A DNA stretch of 64,000 nt from CAVUMR01 sp963742715. Its GTDB lineage: Bacteria > Actinomycetota > Actinomycetes > Mycobacteriales > Micromonosporaceae. The stretch covers positions 558,001-622,000 of the forward strand of contig CAVUMR010000001.1 of assembly GCA_963742715.1 (NCBI GenBank). The letters run 5' to 3'. The position numbers and the translations under genes are program-made. The notes under the pieces are model-generated. The model did not search any database. It was not told the origin of the DNA and was given only the letters and a program-made list of their open reading frames with translations. Below are positions 16,885 through 25,003 of this stretch, piece after piece (position 1 is the stretch's first letter; every line of letters starts with the position of its first letter).

Positions 16885-19403
16885 CGCTCTCCCCCAGAAG
16901 CCAGCCGCACCACCGCGCCGGCGTCCACGCCGAGGCTGCGGCGCACCGTGGCGCCCGTCGAGTTGGTCGGCAGCCAGACCACCCGGTCCGGCATGTCGGT
17001 GACCACCAGCGGCAACGTGACCGCGCCGCGGTCGGTCGACACGGTCAGCGGTTGCCCGTCGCCCACGCCGACCTCGGCGGCGGTACCGGCGGAGAGCCGG
17101 GCCACCGGCACCCGGGCGGTACCGGCCAGGTGCCTGTCACCGTCGGTCAGGCTGCCGAGATCGATCAGATGGTGCCAGGTGGCCAGTACCGCCTCGCGCG
17201 CGGCCGGTGCCGGCGGCTCGACCGGGTCGTACCGGGGCGCCACCGGGTGTACGTCATAGGCCGGCAGTTTCGCTAGCTCGGACCGGATCTGCCGTACGTC
17301 GGCCAGCCGGATCGGCCGGCCTGCGACGTCCGCGAGCGCGTCCAGTACCCGCGCGTCGCTCATCGCGCCGGTGTCGAGCACCTGCTCGAAGGCGCGCAGC
17401 CGGCCCTCCCAGTCGAGGTACGAGCCGGCCTTCTCCACCGTCGGCGCGATCGGCAGCACCACATCCGCCCGGCGGGCCGCCGAGGTCATCCGCAGCTCGA
17501 TCGAGACGACGAAGCCGGCCCGGTCGAGGGCCGCCTCGGCCGCGTCCGGGTCGGGGAGGTCGGCCGGGTCCACACCCGCGACCAGCAGCCCGCCCAACTC
17601 GCCCTCGGCCGCCGCCACCAGCATCGCGGCGCTGTCCCGGCCGAGCCGGGGCGGCAGCACGTCGACGCCCCAGTAGTCGGCCAGCTGGGCCCGGGCCGCG
17701 GTGTCGGCCACCGGCCGGGCACCGGGCAGCAGGTTCGGCAGGCAGCCGGCGTCCACCGCGCCGCGGTCGCCGGCCCGGCGCGGTACCCAGGCGAGCTTCG
17801 CGCCGGTGCTGTCTGCCAGCCGGGCCGCCGCGGACAGCGCTCCCGGTACCGCGGCCAGCCGCTCACCGACCAGGATCACCGCGCCCGGTTCGCGCAGCGC
17901 CGACCGGGCCGCCTCGGCCTCGGCCAGGTCGATCCGGGCGTTGCCGCCGAGCGCGGCCAGGATCTCCGCCTCGGTGCTCGGCGCCGCCCCGATCAGGGTC
18001 GCGCCGACCTTGGCCAGGCCACGGGTGGCGAACGGCTGGATGCTGAAGACCTTCGTACCGTGCCGGCGGTATCCCTTGCGCATGCGCAGGAACAGGATCG
18101 GGCACTCGTCCTCCGGCTCCAGGCCGGCCAGCAGCACCGTGCTCGCGCGCTCGACGTCGGTGTACGTGACACCGCCGTTGGCGGGCGTGACCCCGGCCGC
18201 GTACCCGGCGAGGAACTCGGTCTCCTCGACCGACGCCGGTCGGGCCCGGAAGTCGATGTCGTTGGTACCGAGCACCACCCGGGCGAACTTCGCGTAGGCG
18301 TACGCGTCCTCGACCGTCAACCGGCCACCGGTCAGTACGCCGACCCCACCGCCCGCGCGGGCCGCCTCGAGCCCCTCGGCCGCGGCGCGCAGCGCCTCGG
18401 GCCAGCTCGCCTGGCGCAGCTCACCGGACTTGCGATCGCGTACCAGCGGCTCGGTGATCCGGTCGAAGGCGTTCGTGTACTGGAAGCCCCACCGGCCCTT
18501 GTCGCAGTTCCACTCCTCGTTCACCTCGGGGTCGTCACCGGCCAGCCGGCGCAGCACCTTGCCGCGCCGCCAGTCGGTACGCATCGCGCAGCCGGCCGCG
18601 CAGTGCTCGCACGCGCTGGGCGTGGAGACCAGGTCGAACGGGCGGGAGCGGAACCGGTACTGCGCGCCGGTCAGCGCGCCCACCGGGCAGATCTGCACGG
18701 TGTTGCCGGAGAAGTACGAGTTGAACGGCTCGCCGTCGGTGTTCTCGGCGCCGGTCCCGTCGCCGGTCGCGTCGCTGGTCGCGTCGCCGAAGCCGGTGTA
18801 CACGCCGATCTGCTCCAGCGCGCTGCGCTCGAACAGGTCGATGAACGGGTCGCCGGCGATCTCGTCGGAGAACCGGGTACACCGCTGGCACAGCACGCAC
18901 CGCTCGCGGTCGAGCAGTACCTGCGAGGAGATCGCGATCGGCTTGGGGAAGGTGCGCTTGCGGTCGTGGAACCGGCTGTCCTCGCGACCGTTGGCGAGCG
19001 CCTGGTTCTGCAGCGGGCACTCGCCGCCCTTGTCGCACATCGGGCAGTCGAGCGGGTGGTTGATCAGCAGCAGCTCCATGATCCCCTCCTGCGCCTTGCG
19101 GGCGACCGGAGAGGTGAGCTGGGTACGGATCACCATGCCGTCGGTGACCGGCTGGGTGCAGGAGGCCACCGGCTTGCGCTGGCCCTCCACGTCCACCAGG
19201 CACTGCCGGCAGGCACCGGCCGGCTCGAGCAGCGGGTGGTCGCAGAACCGCGGGATCGCGATGCCGAGCAGCTCGGCGGCGCGGATCACCAGCGTGCCCT
19301 TGGGCACGGTGACCTCGACGCCGTCGATGGTCACCGCGACCGTCTCGACCGGCTTGTCCCGCGTTTGCGCGGGGAGCCCGCTCTTGTCAGGTGCCAGGGT
19401 CAT
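16881..19403 (-). CDS. nuoG: NADH-quinone oxidoreductase subunit G
   Basis: 840-residue iron-sulfur subunit of the electron-input module. From the N-terminus: [2Fe-2S] N1b ligands (CDHPLLEPAGACRQC and later ASC), the His/Cys N5 motif (HPLDCPMCDKGGEC), N4 (CVLCQRC and ICPVGAL), then a molybdopterin-oxidoreductase-like domain beginning CEHCAAGC with a fourth Cys in WNCDKGRWG, so the extra N7 cluster is retained. The domain after residue 300 is catalytically silent in complex I. One spacer base separates it from nuoF. The insert around residues 205-220 (Asp/Thr/Gly-rich) is low complexity. Confidence 0.97.
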   Translation of the reverse strand: MTLAPDKSGLPAQTRDKPVETVAVTIDGVEVTVPKGTLVIRAAELLGIAIPRFCDHPLLEPAGACRQCLVDVEGQRKPVASCTQPVTDGMVIRTQLTSPVARKAQEGIMELLLINHPLDCPMCDKGGECPLQNQALANGREDSRFHDRKRTFPKPIAISSQVLLDRERCVLCQRCTRFSDEIAGDPFIDLFERSALEQIGVYTGFGDATSDATGDGTGAENTDGEPFNSYFSGNTVQICPVGALTGAQYRFRSRPFDLVSTPSACEHCAAGCAMRTDWRRGKVLRRLAGDDPEVNEEWNCDKGRWGFQYTNAFDRITEPLVRDRKSGELRQASWPEALRAAAEGLEAARAGGGVGVLTGGRLTVEDAYAYAKFARVVLGTNDIDFRARPASVEETEFLAGYAAGVTPANGGVTYTDVERASTVLLAGLEPEDECPILFLRMRKGYRRHGTKVFSIQPFATRGLAKVGATLIGAAPSTEAEILAALGGNARIDLAEAEAARSALREPGAVILVGERLAAVPGALSAAARLADSTGAKLAWVPRRAGDRGAVDAGCLPNLLPGARPVADTAARAQLADYWGVDVLPPRLGRDSAAMLVAAAEGELGGLLVAGVDPADLPDPDAAEAALDRAGFVVSIELRMTSAARRADVVLPIAPTVEKAGSYLDWEGRLRAFEQVLDTGAMSDARVLDALADVAGRPIRLADVRQIRSELAKLPAYDVHPVAPRYDPVEPPAPAAREAVLATWHHLIDLGSLTDGDRHLAGTARVPVARLSAGTAAEVGVGDGQPLTVSTDRGAVTLPLVVTDMPDRVVWLPTNSTGATVRRSLGVDAGAVVRLASGGER

Positions 19404-19404
19404 G

Positions 19405-20763
19405 TCAGTGCGCCCCTACCAGCTCTTGGCCTGCCTGGCCGGCGGGGCGCAGCAGCGGCTCCCGGCGGCCTTCGATGTAGTCCAGGTAGTCCTGCTTGAA
19501 GTACTTGACCGAGGACGTCACCGGGCTGGTCGCCCCGTCGCCCAGGCCGCAGAACGACCGGCCGAGCACGTTGTCGCAGGTGTCGAGCAGGGTGTCCAGG
19601 TCCTCACCGGTGCCCTCGCCGGACAGGATCCGGCGGTACACCTGCACCATCCAGTAGTTGCCCTCCCGGCACGGCGTGCACTTGCCGCACGACTCGTGCG
19701 CGTAGAACTGCAGCCAGCGGTACGTCGCGTACACCGGGCAGTCCTGGTCGGAGAAGATCTGGGTGGCGGTGGTACCGAGCATCGAGCCGGCCGCGGCCAC
19801 GTTCTCGAAGTCCAGCGGTACGTCCTGGTGCTCGGCGGTCAGCAGCGGGGTGGACGAACCACCGGGCGTCCAGAACCGCAGCTCGTGCCCGGGCAGCATC
19901 CCGCCGGCCAGCTCGATCAGCTCCCGCAGCGTGATGCCGAGCGTGCACTCGTACTGCCCCGGGTTCACGATCCGGCCGGACAGCGAGTAGATCATCGGGC
20001 CGGACGACTTCTCGGTACCCATCGAGCGCCACCAAGCCGCGCCGCCGAGCACGATGTGCGCGACCGAGGCGATGGTGCCGACGTTGTTGATGACCGTGGG
20101 AGAGCCGTACAACCCGTGGGTGGCCGGGAACGGCGGCCGCAACCGGGGCTGGCCGCGGTACCCCTCGAGCGAGTCGAGCAGCGCCGTCTCCTCGCCGCAG
20201 ATGTAGGCGCCGGCGCCGGAGTGCACGATCAGGTCCAGGTTGAAGCCGGAGCCGAGGATGTTGCGGCCCAGGTACCCGCGGGCGTACGCCTCGGCCACCG
20301 CCTGCCGCAGCCGGCGGGCCGCGTGTACCGCCTCACCGCGCACGTAGATGTAGGCGCGGTTGGCCCGGATCGCGTACGAGGTGATGATCGCGCCCTCGAT
20401 CAGCGAGTGCGGATCGTGCGTCATCAGCGGCAGGTCCTTGCAGGTACCCGGCTCGCCCTCGTCCGCGTTCACGACCAGGTAGTGCGGGATCGCCGGCGCC
20501 TTGCCACCCGGGTCCTGCGGGATGAAGCCCCACTTCATTCCGGTGGAGAAGCCGGCACCGCCGCGCCCGCGCAGGCCGGACTCCTTGATCAGCGCGATCA
20601 GGTCGTCCGGGTGCGCCTGTACCGCCTTGCGCAGGCCGCGGTAGCCGTCGAGCCGCTCGTACACGCTGAGCTTCCAGGCGTCCGGTGTGGTCCAGCGCCG
20701 GGTGAGCACCGGCGTCAGCTTGGCCAGCACGGCATCCGACGGCGGCTTGGACTGAGCTGTCAC
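19405..20763 (-). CDS. nuoF: NADH-quinone oxidoreductase subunit F
   Basis: 452-residue NADH- and FMN-binding subunit, the electron entry point of complex I. GLRGRGGAGFSTGMKWGF is the NADH/FMN glycine-rich loop, NADEGEPGTCKD contacts FMN, and ESCGKCTPCREG with the later SFCGLGDGA supply the N3 [4Fe-4S] ligands. GTG at 20763 (VTAQSKPPSD) overlaps the nuoE stop; the 154 extra upstream codons of the open frame lie within nuoE and are not part of the protein. The C-terminus ends QAGQELVGAH. Confidence 0.97.
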   Translation of the reverse strand: MTAQSKPPSDAVLAKLTPVLTRRWTTPDAWKLSVYERLDGYRGLRKAVQAHPDDLIALIKESGLRGRGGAGFSTGMKWGFIPQDPGGKAPAIPHYLVVNADEGEPGTCKDLPLMTHDPHSLIEGAIITSYAIRANRAYIYVRGEAVHAARRLRQAVAEAYARGYLGRNILGSGFNLDLIVHSGAGAYICGEETALLDSLEGYRGQPRLRPPFPATHGLYGSPTVINNVGTIASVAHIVLGGAAWWRSMGTEKSSGPMIYSLSGRIVNPGQYECTLGITLRELIELAGGMLPGHELRFWTPGGSSTPLLTAEHQDVPLDFENVAAAGSMLGTTATQIFSDQDCPVYATYRWLQFYAHESCGKCTPCREGNYWMVQVYRRILSGEGTGEDLDTLLDTCDNVLGRSFCGLGDGATSPVTSSVKYFKQDYLDYIEGRREPLLRPAGQAGQELVGAH

Positions 20764-21479
20764 TTCCGCTTGCCCTCTCGGCTGGTCGGGATCGGCGTAT
20801 CCGGGTCGTACTCCGGAGCGGACACCCCGTGCTCGGCGGCGAGCAGCGCGCCGGCGAGCGTGGGCCGGCCGGCCTCGCCCTCGGCCACCGCGCCCGGCCG
20901 CTCGTCGGCGTACCCGGCGAGCTGCCGCGCCACCTCGGTCATCGAGCACAGCCGGGGGGCCCGGGACGGCTTGGGTACCTCGCCGTCCCGCAACCGCCGG
21001 ACCAGGTCCAGCGCGTCGTCGGCCTGCATGTTGTCGAAGAACTCGTAGTTGACCGTGAGTACCGGCGCGTAGTCGCAGGCGGCGAGGCACTCGGCGTGCT
21101 CGAGGGTGAACACCCCGTCCTCGGTCGTCTCCTCGTGCCCGACGCCGAGGAACTCCGACAGGGCCTCGTACGCGGCCTGCCCGCCCATCCGGTCGCACAT
21201 CGTGTTGGTACACACGCTGACCAGCCACTCACCGGTGGGCCGGCGCTTGTACATGGTGTAGAAGGTGGCGACCGCGGTCACCTGTGCCTTGGTGAGCCCG
21301 AGTACCTCGGCGCAGAACGCGATCCCGGCCGGGGTGATGTGCCCCTGCTCGGCCTGTACCAGGTGCAGCAGCGGCAACAGCGCGGAGCGTTCGCGGCCGG
21401 CCGGATAGCGGGCGAGGATCTCGCGCGCCTGCTCGTACACCTCCGGCGCGAACGGCCCGGCGACGGTCTGTTCGGTCAT
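20760..21479 (-). CDS. nuoE: NADH-quinone oxidoreductase subunit E
   Basis: 239-residue thioredoxin-fold [2Fe-2S] (N1a) subunit. Ligand cysteines are seen in SVCTNTMCDRMGG and AECLAACDYAP. An N-terminal helical domain (residues 1-75) is followed by the cluster domain (80-165) and a polar C-terminal extension of about 70 residues, longer than in enterics. The ATG at 21479 overlaps the nuoD stop by one base. Pairs with NuoF and NuoG in NADH dehydrogenation. Confidence 0.96.
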   Translation of the reverse strand: MTEQTVAGPFAPEVYEQAREILARYPAGRERSALLPLLHLVQAEQGHITPAGIAFCAEVLGLTKAQVTAVATFYTMYKRRPTGEWLVSVCTNTMCDRMGGQAAYEALSEFLGVGHEETTEDGVFTLEHAECLAACDYAPVLTVNYEFFDNMQADDALDLVRRLRDGEVPKPSRAPRLCSMTEVARQLAGYADERPGAVAEGEAGRPTLAGALLAAEHGVSAPEYDPDTPIPTSREGKRK

Positions 21480-22801
21480 CAGCGGTCACACCCACCCATC
21501 ACGGGGTCCAACGAGGCACCGCCGGCGATCACGTCGGCGAGCAGGCCGCCCTCGCTGATCGCCGGCAGCGCCTGCAGGTTCACGAAGCTCGGCTCGCGGT
21601 AGTGCACCCGGTACGGCCGGGTCCCACCATCGGAGACGGCGTGTACGCCCAGCTCGCCGCGGGGCGACTCGATGCCCACGTACACCTGGCCGGCCGGTAC
21701 CCGGAATCCCTCGGTGACCAGCTTGAAGTGGTGGATCAGGGCCTCCATCGACTGGCCCATGATCTTCGCGACGTGCTCCAGAGAGTTGCCCATGCCGTCG
21801 GTACCGACGGCGAGCTGCGCCGGCCACGCGATCTTCTTGTCGGCGACCATGATCGGGCCCGGCTCCAGCCGGTCCAGCGCCTGCTCGACGAGGCGCAGCG
21901 ACTGCCGCATCTCGGCCAGCCGCACCTGGTACCGGCCCCACACGTCGGCACCGGTGTGCGTACACACGTCGAAGTCGTACGTCTCGTAGCCGCAGTACGG
22001 CATGGTCTTGCGCAGGTCCCACGGCAGCCCGGCGGCGCGCAGCACCGGCCCGGTGATGCCGAGCGCGACACAGCCGGTCACGTCCAGGTAGGCCACACCC
22101 TGGGTACGCGCCTGCCAGATCGGGCTGCCGGACAGCAGGTCCTCGTACGAGTCGATCCGGTCCGGCATGAACTTCAGGAACTCGCGGATCTTGGTGATCG
22201 CCTCGTCCGGCAGGTCCTGGGCGAGCCCGCCCGGCCGGATGTACGCGTGGTTCATCCGCAGGCCGGTGATCAGCTCGAAGATGTCGAGGATGAACTCCCG
22301 CTCGCGGAAGCCGTAGATCATCATCGACAGCGCGCCGAGCTCCATACCGGTGGTGGCGAGCCAGACCAGGTGCGAGGAGATCCGGTTGAGCTCCATCATC
22401 AGCACCCGGATGGTGTTCGCCCGCTCGGTGATCTGGTCGGAGATGCCGAGCAGCTTCTCCACCGCCAGGCAGTACCCGGTCTCGTTGAAGATCGGCGCCA
22501 GGTAGTCCATCCGGGTCACGAACGTGGTGCCCTGCGTCCAGTTCCGGAACTCGAGGTTCTTCTCGATGCCGGTGTGCAGGTACCCGATGACCGCCCGGGC
22601 CTCGATGACCGTCTCGCCCTCGAGTTCGAGGACGAGCCGGAGCACGCCGTGCGTGGACGGGTGCTGCGGGCCCATGTTGACGACGATCCGCTCTTCGGCC
22701 AGCGGGTCGGTACCGGACAGCACGGTGTCCCAGTCACCACCGGTGACGGTGTACACCCGGCCTTCGGTGGTTTCCCGGGCGCCGGCGTAGGTGTCGGTCA
22801 C
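21479..22801 (-). CDS. nuoD: NADH-quinone oxidoreductase subunit D
   Basis: 440-residue 49-kDa-type subunit lining the quinone pocket. NMGPQHPSTHGVLRLVLELE carries the conserved His of the quinone-site loop, and the chain ends in the invariant DPVMGGCDR. Full length. GTG at 22801 overlaps as GTGA with the stop of the frame-corrected nuoC, which is good evidence both for this start and for the nuoC correction. Confidence 0.97.
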   Translation of the reverse strand: MTDTYAGARETTEGRVYTVTGGDWDTVLSGTDPLAEERIVVNMGPQHPSTHGVLRLVLELEGETVIEARAVIGYLHTGIEKNLEFRNWTQGTTFVTRMDYLAPIFNETGYCLAVEKLLGISDQITERANTIRVLMMELNRISSHLVWLATTGMELGALSMMIYGFREREFILDIFELITGLRMNHAYIRPGGLAQDLPDEAITKIREFLKFMPDRIDSYEDLLSGSPIWQARTQGVAYLDVTGCVALGITGPVLRAAGLPWDLRKTMPYCGYETYDFDVCTHTGADVWGRYQVRLAEMRQSLRLVEQALDRLEPGPIMVADKKIAWPAQLAVGTDGMGNSLEHVAKIMGQSMEALIHHFKLVTEGFRVPAGQVYVGIESPRGELGVHAVSDGGTRPYRVHYREPSFVNLQALPAISEGGLLADVIAGGASLDPVMGGCDR

Positions 22802-23770
22802 TTGTAAGCCCTCCGCTGGTCAGGCGGTGGAATCTCGGCGCCCTTGTACTCCACCGGCACCCCACCGAGCGGGTAGTCCTTGCGCTGCGGGTGGCCCTCC
22901 CAGTCGTCCGGCATGAGGATCCGGGTCAGGTTCGGGATGGCCGTCGAAGACGATGCCGAACATGTCGTACGTCTCCCGCTCCTGCCAGTCCGCGGTCGGG
23001 TAGAGCGCGGTCACCGTGGGCAGGTGCGGATCCTCGACCGGTACCGCCGCCTCCAGCCGGATCCGCCGGCGGTACGTCATGGAGGTGAGCTGGTAGACGA
23101 CGTGCAGCCGGTTCTCCTGGCCCAGGTAGTCCACCCCGGACACCGAGGAGCACAGCTCGAACCGCAGCGCCGGGTCGTCCCGCAGTGTCCCGGCGACCTC
23201 GGCGACCGCGTCCGGGCGTACGTGCAGGGTCAGCTCGCCCCGGTCCACCACCACCGACTCGATCGCGCCGGTGAAGTCGGTCAGCGCGGCCTCCAGGCCG
23301 TCGACCACCTCGTCGAAGTAGCCGCCGTACGGCCGGGGGGTCGGCGGCACCAGCGTGCGGTGCCGCAGCAGGCCGCCATACCCGGAGGTGTCGCCGGTAC
23401 CGACCACGCCGAACATGCCGTGCGCGGCGGTGATGCCGGTCTGCGCGGCGCCGCCAGCGGCGGTTTCGGACCGGGAGCCCTTGGCGGTGACCGGGTCGAC
23501 CGACGAGGCGGTGGCCGGCGGCTCGGACGCGCGGGCGCTCGGCGGCGCACCGGCCGCGGCCCGGGCCGGCTCGACCTTGGGGTCGGCACCGGCGTCCGAC
23601 GGCGTGTCCGCGTCCGGGTGCGGCATGGTGTCGCCGGCCGGCTTGCCGTCACCGGCCGGCTTGCGCACTCCGGTATGCGCGGCGTGCTCGGCCGAACCGG
23701 CCGCCGGGCCGGTGCCGTTCTGGCCGGCCGGCGCGTCCCCGCGCGTGTCCGGGTTTTTCGGGTCGGTCAC
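22798..23770 (-). CDS. nuoC: NADH-quinone oxidoreductase subunit C, with apparent +1 frameshift
   Basis: 30-kDa-type subunit joining NuoB and NuoD. Residues about 120-280 are normal (VSGVDYLGQENRLHVVYQL, then TADWQERETYDMFGIVFDGH). As written the frame then departs from the family and stops at 22820 (316 residues). Deleting one base near 22934-22938 restores HPNLTRILMPDDWEGHPQRK, then DYPLGG and PVEYKGAEIPPP, and puts the stop at 22798, giving GTGA overlap with nuoD and 323 residues. Thirteen intact neighbours argue for a sequencing error or a very recent mutation. GTG 23770 overlaps the nuoB stop. The first 120 residues are an Ala/Gly/Pro-rich, probably disordered extension. Confidence 0.9.
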
Positions 23771-24417
23771 CGGTGCGCCCCCTCCTGCATCCAGTTCTCG
23801 ATCCGCAACTGCTCCGCCCGGCCCTCGGCCACGGCCTGCTCCCACTGCTTGCGCTTGGTCTTGTCGAACCGGTAGCTCGACGGCATCTGGCCGGGCCGCA
23901 GCCCGTCGAGCTTCTCCGGCGCGGCCGCGATCGCCTTGCGGCGGCGGTCACCGAGCGGCTCGTGCATCACCTTGTCGTGCAGCTTGAGGATCGCGTCCAT
24001 CAGCATCTCCGGCCGCGGCGGGCAGCCCGGCAGGTACATGTCGACGGGCACGATGTGGTCGACGCCCTGCACGATCGCGTAGTTGTTGAACATGCCGCCC
24101 GAGGTGGCGCAGACGCCCATCGACAGCACCCACTTGGGCTCGGGCATCTGGTCGTAGATCTGCCGCAGCACCGGCGCCATCTTCTGGCTGACCCGGCCGG
24201 CCACGATCATCAGGTCGGCCTGCCGGGGGCTGGCCCGGAACACCTCCATGCCGAACCGGCCGAGGTCGTACCGGGCCGCGCCGGTCGCCATCATCTCGAT
24301 CGCGCAGCACGCCAGCCCGAAGGTCGCCGGCCAGAACGAGGACTTGCGGGTCCAGTTGACCAGCTTCTCGACCGAGGTGAGCAGGATGCCGGTCGGGACC
24401 TTCTCCTCGATACCCAT
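23767..24417 (-). CDS. nuoB: NADH-quinone oxidoreductase subunit B
   Basis: 216-residue PSST-type subunit holding cluster N2, the last electron donor to quinone. Its four cysteines appear in FGLACCAIEMM, MGVCATSGGMF and YLPGCPPRPE. An N-terminal GIEEKVPTGILLTSVEKLVN and a C-terminal polar extension of about 60 residues match other actinobacteria. ATG 24417 follows nuoA by 34 bases, the only sizeable gap inside the nuo operon. Confidence 0.97.
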   Translation of the reverse strand: MGIEEKVPTGILLTSVEKLVNWTRKSSFWPATFGLACCAIEMMATGAARYDLGRFGMEVFRASPRQADLMIVAGRVSQKMAPVLRQIYDQMPEPKWVLSMGVCATSGGMFNNYAIVQGVDHIVPVDMYLPGCPPRPEMLMDAILKLHDKVMHEPLGDRRRKAIAAAPEKLDGLRPGQMPSSYRFDKTKRKQWEQAVAEGRAEQLRIENWMQEGAHR

Positions 24418-24451
24418 GATCGTCCGCCTATCCGAGTAGTCAGTCCCGGGA

Positions 24452-24817
24452 TCAATCCCAGTCGAGGCCGCCGCGACGCCACACGTACGCGTACGCGACG
24501 AAGACCGTGCCGATGAACAGCACCATCTCGACGAAGCCGAACCCGCCGAGCCTGTCGTAGGCGACCGCCCACGGGTACAGGAAGATGATCTCGATGTCGA
24601 AGACGATGAACAGCATCGCGGTCAGGTAGAACTTGACCGGGAACCGGCCACCGCCCATCGGCTGCGGGGTCGGTTCGATGCCGCACTCGTACGCCTCGAG
24701 CTTCGCCCGGTTGTACCGCCGGGGTCCGACAAACGGCGCGATGGTCACCGAGAACAGCGCGAACGCGGCCGCGAGCGCGAACAGCCCGACGACCGGGATG
24801 TACGGCGCGAGGGACAT
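24452..24817 (-). CDS. nuoA: NADH-quinone oxidoreductase subunit A
   Basis: 121-residue subunit with three transmembrane helices and the conserved AYECGIEPTPQPMGGGRFPV loop that lines the quinone tunnel; FLYPWAVAY is also typical. First gene of the 14-gene nuo operon. The ATG at 24817 follows AGGAGG with good spacing. The 186 bases upstream separate it from menJ on the same strand, so both its own promoter and readthrough from menJ are possible. Confidence 0.96.
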   Translation of the reverse strand: MSLAPYIPVVGLFALAAAFALFSVTIAPFVGPRRYNRAKLEAYECGIEPTPQPMGGGRFPVKFYLTAMLFIVFDIEIIFLYPWAVAYDRLGGFGFVEMVLFIGTVFVAYAYVWRRGGLDWD

Positions 24818-24840
24818 CGCCTCAACCTCCTGTCCTCAAC

Positions 24841-24892
24841 GTCTTCGTGCCAGTTCGTGTATCAGGTCTTCGCGTTCTTCAACTTCTTCGCG
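24841..24892. repeat. TCTTCG-type direct repeats upstream of nuoA
   Basis: TCTTCGCG occurs at 24867-24874 and 24885-24892, 18 bases apart, and a related GTCTTCGTG at 24841-24849. They lie between menJ and nuoA and could be regulator sites. No hexamer promoter pair with good spacing could be assigned here. The rest of this 186-base gap holds nothing I recognise. Confidence 0.3.
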
Positions 24893-25003
24893 TATCCGGC
24901 AGAACCCCTGGCGGAAACGCGCCCACCCTATTGCGGCCGATCGCCGCTGCCGCCTCCGGGGTGGCCAGCGCGAACGCTCCGCCGAGCCACCCGGACCGGC
25001 CCG

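Noticed and set aside
18430..21048. 872-codon frame opposite nuoG/nuoF
   Set aside because: Crosses several well-supported nuo genes and encodes low-complexity Arg/Val/Gln-rich sequence; antisense shadow.
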